A stretch of DNA of 5,556 bases from CAYFUL01 sp964346375. Its GTDB lineage: Bacteria; Bacillota; Clostridia; Tissierellales; Peptoniphilaceae. The stretch covers positions 1 to 5,556 of the forward strand of contig CAYFUL010000077.1 of assembly GCA_964346375.1 (NCBI GenBank). Direction: 5' to 3'. The translations under genes were made by a program, and so were the position numbers. The notes under the pieces were generated by a model. The model was not told the origin of the DNA. It was given only the letters and a program-made list of their open reading frames with translations, and searched no databases. Positions 1 through 5,547 of the stretch are shown one piece after another (position 1 is the stretch's first letter; each line of letters begins with the position of its first letter).

Positions 1-18
1 AAGTACTGAAGGTTTTAA

Positions 19-68
19 TTATTTCCCCACTCTCTCTTTGTCACATAAATACATAATAAATCCTCCTT
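19..68 (-). other. Strong Shine-Dalgarno plus 11-codon ORF; possible frame-broken gene start at window edge
   Basis: Read on the minus strand, AAGGAGG (62-68) is followed after 7 bases by ATG (52-54), an ideal translation start. The frame encodes MYLCDKERVGK and stops at TAA (19-21). Nothing in the peptide is recognisable. If one base were added to the G run of the coding strand (plus 25-28, four C), the frame would stay open to the window edge and read on as GEIIKTFST. This may therefore be the 5' end of a leftward gene with a homopolymer indel, either a real mutation or a sequencing error. A genuine short leader peptide is also possible. The ribosome binding site is directly visible; the gene is inference because too little sequence is present. 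Confidence 0.3.
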
Positions 69-70
69 AA

Positions 71-342
71 GATTTTAATCTTTTTTTACCAAACTTCCCC
101 AATGAATTAATATTCCAAAATAGAAAACTTTTTACCATATTTTAATGAAATCGTTTTTAAAATAAAAATTTGTTTATTTACAAACAATTTTTCTCACCAT
201 TATACTTTTTTATTTCATTATTTAAAACAATTTCTAAATTGATTAATCCAATAATAAACACTCATTAATTAAAAATATTTTTTGAACTATTTATGGGCAC
301 ACAAACTTTGTATGCTATTGAAACAAAATATTAACTTCATAA
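71..342. other. AT-rich intergenic stretch without a gene
   Basis: No open frame with a credible start, no RNA gene and no clear promoter is visible on either strand. The base composition is extremely AT-rich. The only structure noted is the hairpin at 164-192. This would be the original 3' flank of the regulator locus before the tandem duplication. Confidence 0.6.
164..192. terminator. AT-rich hairpin, possible weak bidirectional terminator
   Basis: The arms 164-175 (AAAAATTTGTTT) and 182-192 (AAACAATTTTT) pair over 11 base pairs with one bulged T and a six-base loop. The A5/T5 ends give a short U run in the transcript from either strand. The stem has only one G-C pair, so its stability is doubtful. 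It lies between the regulator locus and the possible leftward gene at the window edge. Confidence 0.25.
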
Positions 343-368
343 AATGTATGTATAAAATTACATAACAT

Positions 369-421
369 AAAAAAATTGATAAAGATAAAAAATGTCATTA
401 TAGTTATCAAATTATCAATTT
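369..421 (-). terminator. Intrinsic terminator of the regulator unit, left copy
   Basis: In minus-strand RNA the arms AAATTGATAA (412-421) and TTATCAATTT (373-382) form a 10-bp stem. An inner five-pair stem (404-408 with 384-388) extends it, and it ends in a T run of about seven bases (369-375). AT-rich, but of proper intrinsic-terminator form and placed 123 bp beyond the stop of the truncated ORF. It was the original end of the regulator transcript. Confidence 0.6.
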
Positions 422-445
422 CTACGTAATATGTATAAATAGCTA

Positions 446-490
446 AATAATGCAATCTAGAATTTTTAAATAATTTTAAATTGCATTATT
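446..490 (-). other. 11-bp inverted repeat in regulator 3' flank, left copy
   Basis: AATAATGCAAT (446-456) and ATTGCATTATT (480-490) are perfect inverted repeats around a 23-base AT-only-rich loop. No T run follows on either strand, so this is not a standard terminator. It may be an RNA 3' hairpin or a protein-binding dyad. An identical copy lies at 1641-1685. Confidence 0.5.
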
Positions 491-544
491 AATTCACTTT
501 CGATTTAATTCATTTATCTATTTCTATGTTATTTTTACAATAGA

Positions 545-1558
545 TTATTCTACATATTTTTTTATTAGTCTATGTGCAGTGGATTGTGAAATGCTTAATT
601 TTTCAGCTACCTTATAAGAACTTTTACAATTATCATACAACTTTGTAATAATTTCTTTCTTATATCCTTCAACAAGCTCATTTAAATCCATCTTTCCCAT
701 CTCAAAAATATTATCGCTATTAGAAGTGGAAACAATTTCCTTTGCAATAGATTCTTCCACTATATTTTCAGTCAAATTACTAGGTAGTGAGTTCTTGGTA
801 ATATATCTATCATCAGGTTTTGAATCAATAACTAAAAATTCTAATAAATGCTGAAGTTCTCTAATATTTCCCGGCCAATTATAATTTATAAGTATTTCCC
901 TAACTTGAGGGTCTAGTTCCAAATTAGTATCGTATTTTTCATTATACATTTCTAAATAATAATCTATTAATGTTGGTATATCCTCTTTTCTTTCTCTTAA
1001 AGAAGGGATATTAATAATTCCAAGGGCTAATCTATAATATAGATCTCCTCTAAATTTTCCTTCTTCAACTAATTTTAATAAGTCCCTATTAGTTGCTGCA
1101 ATTATTCTCACATCAATTTTTTTTGGATATACACTTCCTACAGAAGTATAAGTCTTTTCTTGGACCAGTTGGAGTAGTTTTGCCTGTAATGCTAATGGAA
1201 GCTCCCCAATTTCGTCTAAAAATAGCGTCCCATTATTTGCTTGCTCAACTAATCCTTTTTTCCCAGATTTTAGAGCACCAGTAAATGAGCCCTTTTCATA
1301 TCCAAATAGTTCTGACTCCATTAACTCCGCTGGAATGGTAGTGCAATCTATGTTTACAAAAGGCTTGTCTCTTTTTAAACTTAGCTCATGGACCCTGTTA
1401 GCCATCAATGTTTTTCCTGTACCAGATTCCCCCATTAGCAATATGTTTACATCTCTTATGGCTAGATTTTTTATAGTACTATCTAGTTTTAACATGGCTT
1501 TTGAACTGAATTTAAGCATATTTTCTGTAGAAATAGTAATGTATGTATAAAAATACAT
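545..1558 (-). pseudogene. PAS-less truncated duplicate of the sigma-54 activator (AAA+ and HTH only)
   Basis: From its eighth residue this 337-codon frame is identical to residues 207-536 of the intact regulator at 1740-3350. It retains Walker A GESGTGKT, the GSFTGA sigma-54 contact loop, Walker B LFLDE, the WPGNIREL motif and the C-terminal helix-turn-helix. Its first seven codons (MYFYTYI) come from the duplicated 3' flank across the repeat junction at 1537/1538, so the start is accidental. No ribosome binding site precedes 1558 or the next in-frame ATG at 1519, and a terminator (1564-1616) separates it from the intact gene's promoter. If expressed it would resemble PspF, a natural AAA+/HTH activator without a sensor, and might act without signal. 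Most likely a silent remnant of the duplication, or an assembly artefact. Confidence 0.75.
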
Positions 1559-1563
1559 AGCAT

Positions 1564-1616
1564 AAAAAAATTGATAAAGATAAAAAATGTCATTATAGTT
1601 ATCAAATTATCAATTT
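1564..1616 (-). terminator. Intrinsic terminator downstream of the intact regulator, right copy
   Basis: Same hairpin and T run as at 369-421: outer arms 1568-1577 and 1607-1616, inner arms 1579-1583 and 1599-1603, T run from the A tract at 1564-1570. It lies 124 bp past the stop codon of the intact regulator and just before the truncated duplicate, so readthrough into the duplicate should be limited. Confidence 0.6.
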
Positions 1617-1640
1617 CTACGTAATATGTATAAATAGCTA

Positions 1641-1685
1641 AATAATGCAATCTAGAATTTTTAAATAATTTTAAATTGCATTATT
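1641..1685 (-). other. 11-bp inverted repeat in regulator 3' flank, right copy
   Basis: Identical copy of the dyad at 446-490: arms 1641-1651 and 1675-1685, stem with two G-C pairs, 23-base loop, no T run after it. It sits between the regulator stop and its terminator and would form in the 3' untranslated RNA. Confidence 0.5.
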
Positions 1686-1739
1686 AATTCACTTTCGATT
1701 TAATTCATTTATCTATTTCTATGTTATTTTTACAATAGA

Positions 1740-3350
1740 TTATTCTACATATTTTTTTATTAGTCTATGTGCAGTGGATTGTGAAATGCTTAATTTTTCA
1801 GCTACCTTATAAGAACTTTTACAATTATCATACAACTTTGTAATAATTTCTTTCTTATATCCTTCAACAAGCTCATTTAAATCCATCTTTCCCATCTCAA
1901 AAATATTATCGCTATTAGAAGTGGAAACAATTTCCTTTGCAATAGATTCTTCCACTATATTTTCAGTCAAATTACTAGGTAGTGAGTTCTTGGTAATATA
2001 TCTATCATCAGGTTTTGAATCAATAACTAAAAATTCTAATAAATGCTGAAGTTCTCTAATATTTCCCGGCCAATTATAATTTATAAGTATTTCCCTAACT
2101 TGAGGGTCTAGTTCCAAATTAGTATCGTATTTTTCATTATACATTTCTAAATAATAATCTATTAATGTTGGTATATCCTCTTTTCTTTCTCTTAAAGAAG
2201 GGATATTAATAATTCCAAGGGCTAATCTATAATATAGATCTCCTCTAAATTTTCCTTCTTCAACTAATTTTAATAAGTCCCTATTAGTTGCTGCAATTAT
2301 TCTCACATCAATTTTTTTTGGATATACACTTCCTACAGAAGTATAAGTCTTTTCTTGGACCAGTTGGAGTAGTTTTGCCTGTAATGCTAATGGAAGCTCC
2401 CCAATTTCGTCTAAAAATAGCGTCCCATTATTTGCTTGCTCAACTAATCCTTTTTTCCCAGATTTTAGAGCACCAGTAAATGAGCCCTTTTCATATCCAA
2501 ATAGTTCTGACTCCATTAACTCCGCTGGAATGGTAGTGCAATCTATGTTTACAAAAGGCTTGTCTCTTTTTAAACTTAGCTCATGGACCCTGTTAGCCAT
2601 CAATGTTTTTCCTGTACCAGATTCCCCCATTAGCAATATGTTTACATCTCTTATGGCTAGATTTTTTATAGTACTATCTAGTTTTAACATGGCTTTTGAA
2701 CTGAATTTAAGCATATTTTCTGTAGAAATAGTGTTGAAATATTTTCTACTCTTCTCCATTTTCTTCATTTTACTAGTCATAGATTTCATACTTTCTCTAA
2801 GAAAGCTCATTTCTGAAATATCTCTGCAATTTTCTACGATATACATAACATTATTTCTATCGTCTAGTATTGGTTTAATCGTATTTAAAATAGTTTTTCC
2901 ATTAGCAGTATGCTGTTCATAAGAAATCATCTTTTTGGAGCGAATAACATCGTGTACCAATATCTTATCTACTATTCCCTGTTCTTCTAAAATTTTTACA
3001 TCTTTTCCTATAATATCTGACCTTTTTATTCCGTAGTGTTTTTCAAAGGCTTCATTACAATATAATGTTATTCCCTCTCCGTCAGTTACAAAAATCTCGT
3101 CGTATGAATTTTCTATTACAAATTCTAAAAATCCGTTTATATCTTCTTCTTTCTTAATTACATAGATTTGGTAGTCTCTTAAATGTGCTAAATATACCTG
3201 AAATTTTTCTAGTCTATCTTTAAACTGCTCGATAGTTTTCCCCTTTAGATTTTCATCTGAAAGATATCCTTTTGCAACAGGGCTCGCGTCAATTATTATT
3301 CCACGATAGTTAACTACAAGTAGTGCAGAATTATAAACTGTATAGTTCAA
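1740..3350 (-). CDS. PAS-domain sigma-54-dependent transcriptional activator
   Basis: Cytoplasmic enhancer-binding protein of 536 residues that would use ATP to open sigma-54 RNA polymerase promoters. A short PAS-like segment (about 1-65) and a clear PAS domain (about 74-180, ligand unknown) are followed by a lysine-rich coiled linker (about 181-205). The AAA+ domain (about 208-440) has Walker A GESGTGKT at 242-249, the contact loop as GSFTGA at 289-294 (usual GAFTGA), Walker B LFLDE at 311-315, putative arginine fingers R369 and R375, and WPGNIREL at 427-434. A TyrR/Fis-like helix-turn-helix ends the protein (about 510-535). The start is TTG: AAAGGGG (3359-3365) lies 8 bases upstream, and the nearby ATG at 3358 is out of frame. 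It is transcribed divergently from a gene with a -24/-12 promoter, which it probably activates. Residues 207-536 are duplicated at 545-1537. The family call is firm; signal and targets are inferred. Confidence 0.95.
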   Translation of the reverse strand: MNYTVYNSALLVVNYRGIIIDASPVAKGYLSDENLKGKTIEQFKDRLEKFQVYLAHLRDYQIYVIKKEEDINGFLEFVIENSYDEIFVTDGEGITLYCNEAFEKHYGIKRSDIIGKDVKILEEQGIVDKILVHDVIRSKKMISYEQHTANGKTILNTIKPILDDRNNVMYIVENCRDISEMSFLRESMKSMTSKMKKMEKSRKYFNTISTENMLKFSSKAMLKLDSTIKNLAIRDVNILLMGESGTGKTLMANRVHELSLKRDKPFVNIDCTTIPAELMESELFGYEKGSFTGALKSGKKGLVEQANNGTLFLDEIGELPLALQAKLLQLVQEKTYTSVGSVYPKKIDVRIIAATNRDLLKLVEEGKFRGDLYYRLALGIINIPSLRERKEDIPTLIDYYLEMYNEKYDTNLELDPQVREILINYNWPGNIRELQHLLEFLVIDSKPDDRYITKNSLPSNLTENIVEESIAKEIVSTSNSDNIFEMGKMDLNELVEGYKKEIITKLYDNCKSSYKVAEKLSISQSTAHRLIKKYVE

Positions 3351-3383
3351 ATTAACATCCCCTTTACTATATTATCTGTTTAA

Positions 3384-3413
3384 ATTATATACTAATGATG
3401 GTATCTAATTCAA
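3384..3413 (-). promoter_or_regulatory. Vegetative (sigma-A) promoter of the regulator gene
   Basis: On the minus strand TTGAAT (3408-3413) and a perfect TATAAT (3384-3389) are separated by 18 bases. A start near 3377 would leave an untranslated leader of about 27 bases before the TTG codon. The regulator is thus probably made constitutively at a low level, independent of sigma-54. Confidence 0.6.
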
Positions 3414-3471
3414 CATTGACTTGTATATCTTTTAACGTTTAAATTTTCTTTTATTGATTCAAGTAATTATC

Positions 3472-3488
3472 TTGGCACTTATTTTGCA
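3472..3488 (+). promoter_or_regulatory. Sigma-54 (-24/-12) promoter of the ammonia-lyase gene
   Basis: TTGGCAC, five bases, then TTGCA: the GG at 3474-3475 and the GC at 3486-3487 have the obligatory 10-base separation, and both elements match the family consensus TTGGCAC-N5-TTGCA. Transcription should begin near 3499. A small GTCC-AAA-GGAC hairpin (3503-3513) would form at the very 5' end of the RNA. The adjoining sigma-54 activator gene makes the assignment strong. Activator sites would be expected in 3351-3470. Confidence 0.9.
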
Positions 3489-3539
3489 TTATAAGAAATC
3501 AAGTCCAAAGGACAAAGAAAAATAAAGGAGGATCTTAAA

Positions 3540-3962
3540 ATGATCGGAAGAAAAGTAACACTTAGGGTAAGAATGTCAGCTGGAGAAGCACACTATGCAG
3601 GTAACCTTGTAAATGGTTCTCATATTCTTGACTTCTGGGGAGACGTTGGAACAGAACTTATGATTAGACGTGATGGAGATGAATCTCTATTTTTAAGATA
3701 CGATAATGTTGAGTTTACTGCACCTGTTTACTCTGGAGACTTTATGGAATATGTAGGTTGGATTGAAAAAGCAGGCGGTTCTTCAAGAACTTGTCATTTT
3801 GAAGCTTGGAAATATATAGAACTTGCTAAAGAAGATGCTAAGGCTCTTTCTTCTGCAAATGTTCTTAAAGAAAAAGTTCTTTGTGGTAGAGCAACTGGAA
3901 CTTTAGTAGTTAAGAAAGATCTTCAAAGACCAGAATACGCAGACCCTGAATTCCAAGACTAA
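3540..3962 (+). CDS. kal: Beta-aminoacyl-CoA ammonia-lyase, 3-aminobutyryl-CoA (Kal) / beta-alanyl-CoA type
   Basis: A 140-residue single-domain hotdog-fold protein, the usual length of this family. It should remove ammonia from a beta-amino acyl-CoA: 3-aminobutyryl-CoA to crotonyl-CoA in lysine fermentation, or beta-alanyl-CoA to acryloyl-CoA in the closely related enzyme of Clostridium propionicum. Family motifs recalled from that enzyme are visible: AGNLVNG (20-26), GDVGTEL (34-40), FTAPVYSGDFMEYVGWIE (59-76), CHFEAWK (85-91) and CGRATGTL (115-122). The ATG at 3540 is supported by AAAGGAGGA (3524-3532), seven bases upstream. The gene is a single-gene unit: its own sigma-54 promoter before it, a strong terminator after it. 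Other lysine-pathway genes (aminomutases, kdd, kce) are not in the window, so the substrate is not proven. The enzyme class is confident; the symbol is tentative. Confidence 0.85.
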   Translation: MIGRKVTLRVRMSAGEAHYAGNLVNGSHILDFWGDVGTELMIRRDGDESLFLRYDNVEFTAPVYSGDFMEYVGWIEKAGGSSRTCHFEAWKYIELAKEDAKALSSANVLKEKVLCGRATGTLVVKKDLQRPEYADPEFQD

Positions 3963-3985
3963 TTTTATTGTTAAATTCTAGGTTT

Positions 3986-4021
3986 GAAAGGTTGAGAAAT
4001 TTCTCAACCTTTCTTTTTTTT
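3986..4021 (+). terminator. Strong intrinsic terminator after the ammonia-lyase gene
   Basis: A perfect 28-base palindrome (3986-4013, arms GAAAGGTTGAGA and TCTCAACCTTTC) is followed by eight T (4014-4021). The stem can reach 12 pairs with an AAAT loop-closing centre. It ends the ammonia-lyase transcript 24 bp past the stop codon, so the transporter needs its own promoter. Confidence 0.93.
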
Positions 4022-4055
4022 GAATATTTTATAAATTATGAAACCGTTATACTAA

Positions 4056-4072
4056 TTGGCATATAAATTGCA
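4056..4072 (+). promoter_or_regulatory. Second sigma-54 (-24/-12) promoter, for the transporter
   Basis: TTGGCAT, five bases, then TTGCA: GG at 4058-4059 and GC at 4070-4071 are 10 bases apart, as required. It differs from the consensus only at the last base of the -24 element. The predicted transcript start is near 4083, giving a leader of about 100 bases before the transporter ATG. It lies 35 bp beyond the preceding terminator, which explains how the transporter is transcribed. The same PAS regulator is the obvious candidate activator. Confidence 0.85.
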
Positions 4073-4084
4073 TTTTTAAAATGC
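4070..4084. promoter_or_regulatory. 15-bp palindrome over the -12/+1 region, possible operator
   Basis: GCATTTT-T-AAAATGC is a perfect seven-pair dyad around a single central T. It begins with the invariant GC of the -12 element and ends at the predicted transcript start, so a protein bound here would block the promoter. The ammonia-lyase promoter has no such dyad. It may also arise by chance in AT-rich DNA. Confidence 0.35.
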
Positions 4085-4121
4085 GGATGCAGGAAGTAGG
4101 AAAATTTGGAAGGAGGGAAGA

Positions 4122-4160
4122 ATGATTATATTGTTGCTAGTTATTATATTAGCAATGTAA
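4122..4160 (+). CDS. 12-codon Ile/Leu/Val-rich mini-ORF, possible leader peptide
   Basis: AAGGAGGG (4110-4117) stands just upstream of ATG 4122, a strong initiation site. The frame reads MIILLLVIILAM and ends with TAA at 4158-4160: four Ile, four Leu and one Val in 12 codons. It is in the leader of a BrnQ-family (branched-chain amino acid type) carrier whose ATG follows 23 bases after this stop. This resembles leader peptides of branched-chain amino acid operons, where ribosome stalling reports amino-acid supply. No terminator hairpin lies between the two frames, so control would have to be translational. A tiny hydrophobic accessory peptide is less likely because 12 residues are too few to span a membrane well. 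That it is translated is inference. Confidence 0.4.
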   Translation: MIILLLVIILAM

Positions 4161-4183
4161 AAAAATTAATAAAGGAGAATCTT

Positions 4184-5547
4184 ATGGAAAAAAAGAAATT
4201 AAATACCGCACTAGAATATCTACTAGTTGGTGGTTCAGTTTTCTCCATGCACTTTGGCGGCTCTAGTATGGTGTGGCCGATGACATGGGGTAAGGAAAGT
4301 GGTACAAGTTATTTAACTGCCTTTGGTGGAATTTTTATTACCGCATTGTTTCTTGTAATACTCGGATATGTTGCTCTTGCTAATGCAAATGCAAGTCTTG
4401 TAACTCTTTTGAGAAGGATAGGAAAAAAATTTGCGAACTTCTATATGTATCTAACTATTCTCGTTATGGGACCNNNNNNNNNNNNNNNNNNNNNNNNNNN
4501 NNNNNNNNNNNNNNNNNNNNNNNNNNNNAAGTAACTGGCTGGGAAGTTAGTAGTATGGTTTTTTCATTTATTTTTTCTGTTATCTATTATCTTATTACAT
4601 ACTGGTTTATATCAGATCAAGATGGAGTTATTGATAAACTAGGAAAAATACTACTTCCAATTCTAATTGTAGCAGTTACTTTTATTATAGTTAAAGGATT
4701 TATTACTCCTCTTGGACAGCCAACTGCAAAAGTATATTCCGAAAACCCATTTGCCTATGGATTTGTTGGTGGATATGCTACACGTGAAATCATTTGCGCT
4801 CTTATGTTTGGTAGCATCATTATCAATAGTTTGAAATCAAAGGGAATTGGGGAAAAATACCTAAATAAGAATTTGATTATATGTTGTGTTATTGGAGTTG
4901 GAATCCTTACAATATCTCATTTTGGACACGTGTATATTGGTTCTCAATCTGGCGGAATGTTTCCTGAACTTAAGTACTCTGCACTATACACTGCAGTTGT
5001 TATGAAACTATGGGGCACAGTAGGAGGAATATTGTTTAATGTTGGACTGCTATTTGCCGCACTTACTACTGCTGTTGGAATGTCAGCTGGAACTGCTGAT
5101 TTTGTAGTAGAAATATCTGATGAAAAAATAACTTATAAAAAGGCTTGTATATGGATTCTAATAGCTAGTGCGATTGTATCTACTATAGGGCTTAGTACAA
5201 TAGTTGAGGTTATTGGACCACTAATGGACATTATCTATCCTGCAGCAATAATTTTAGTATTATTCTATTCAATATTCCCTAAATTCGAAAATAACCATTA
5301 TCTATGGATTGGATATAAACTTTCAATGTATTTTGCATTTGCATGGGGAATATACGGTGGAGTTATTGCATACATGAAGATGTTTGGTAAAGATCCAACA
5401 GCATTAATAAATCTAAAAAACCTTATTCCTTTGGAAAATTTCAACTTAGGTTATTTAACAGTTAGTATAATAATAATGGTAATTTGTCTGATTATGAGTA
5501 AAGTTAAACCGGTAGACGATAGAATTATCGAAGACCAAAAAATATAG
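4184..5547 (+). CDS. brnQ: BrnQ-family (LIVCS) sodium-coupled amino acid carrier, interrupted by sequence gap
   Basis: A polytopic inner-membrane carrier of the branched-chain amino acid:cation symporter family, expected to have about 12 membrane segments and a LeuT-like fold. The start is ATG 4184, preceded by AAAGGAGA (4171-4178); the in-frame ATG at 4106 lacks a ribosome binding site. Visible parts: residues 1-97, ending in the G-P that begins a conserved family motif, then 55 Ns, then VTGWEVSS and 330 further residues. The C-terminal part carries the family hallmarks GFVGGYATREIICALMFGS (from 4759) and LTTAVGMSAGTADF (5062-5103). The frame shifts across the Ns; a true gap of 53 or 56 bases would join the halves into about 453 residues, near the family's usual 430-450. 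The first helix reads FGGSSMVWP where E. coli BrnQ, as recalled, has VGAGNIIFPP, so the substrate may not be Leu, Ile or Val. Family firm, substrate unknown; driven by the sigma-54 promoter at 4056. Confidence 0.87.
4474..4528. other. Assembly gap (55 N)
   Basis: Unresolved bases inside the transporter gene. The upstream frame (codons in phase with 4184) and the downstream frame (in phase with 4531) disagree across it by one base, so the gap length is an estimate. It hides the region that in E. coli BrnQ contains the conserved GP-x4-PRT motif. Confidence 1.

Larger units (their letters stand above)
343..1537. repeat. Tandem duplication, left copy (1,195 bp direct repeat)
   Basis: Each base matches the base 1,195 positions to the right, except 358 (T here, A at 1553) and 365 (A here, G at 1560). 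The match starts at 343: bases 341-342 are AA here against GT at 1536-1537. The unit holds the regulator's 3' flank, with a terminator and a hairpin, and the AAA+ and HTH coding part. The two copies abut with no spacer. No transposase, terminal inverted repeats or insertion-sequence signature accompany them. Confidence 0.97.
1538..2732. repeat. Tandem duplication, right copy (1,195 bp direct repeat)
   Basis: This is the second, directly adjoining copy of the unit at 343-1537. It ends at 2732, the codon boundary between residues 206 and 207 of the intact regulator; from 2733 on the sequence is single-copy. The copy begins with a quasi-palindrome (1542-1559, TATGTAT-AAAA-ATACATA) that is one base pair better than its counterpart at 347-364. 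The last bases before the two left boundaries (AA against GT) and the first bases after the two right ends (GTTG against AATG) show no microhomology. Confidence 0.97.

Noticed and set aside
294..315. TGGGCAC...TTTGTATGC as a third sigma-54 promoter on the plus strand
   Set aside because: The GG and the G or GC that follow are not 10 bases apart, and no gene follows on that strand.
1093..1550. Plus-strand open frames opposite the truncated activator (and the same frames at 2288-2922 opposite the intact one)
   Set aside because: They lie antisense to the well-supported AAA+ coding sequence, lack family features and exist twice only because of the duplication.
1592..1597. TATAAT on the minus strand upstream of the truncated copy, as a promoter for it
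   Set aside because: No acceptable -35 element is found 16-18 bases upstream, and the hexamer lies in the loop of the terminator.
343..2732. Composite transposon or insertion sequence as cause of the repeat
   Set aside because: No transposase, terminal inverted repeats or target-site duplication is visible; the unit contains only regulator sequence and its 3' flank.
3347..3358. ATG at 3356-3358 (minus) as start or a three-codon upstream ORF (MLI) overlapping the regulator start
   Set aside because: The frame ends at once in TGA, and the AAAGGGG site directly abuts this ATG, leaving no spacing. The TTG at 3350 has the right spacing and frame.
4106..4183. N-terminal extension of the transporter to an ATG at 4106
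   Set aside because: No ribosome binding site precedes 4106, whereas AAAGGAGA stands properly before ATG 4184. The extension is hydrophilic and overlaps the 12-codon leader ORF in another frame.
4131..4548. Two separate transporter genes on either side of the gap
   Set aside because: The halves match consecutive parts of one BrnQ-family protein, and the hidden length fits the missing family segment once the gap is off by one or two bases.
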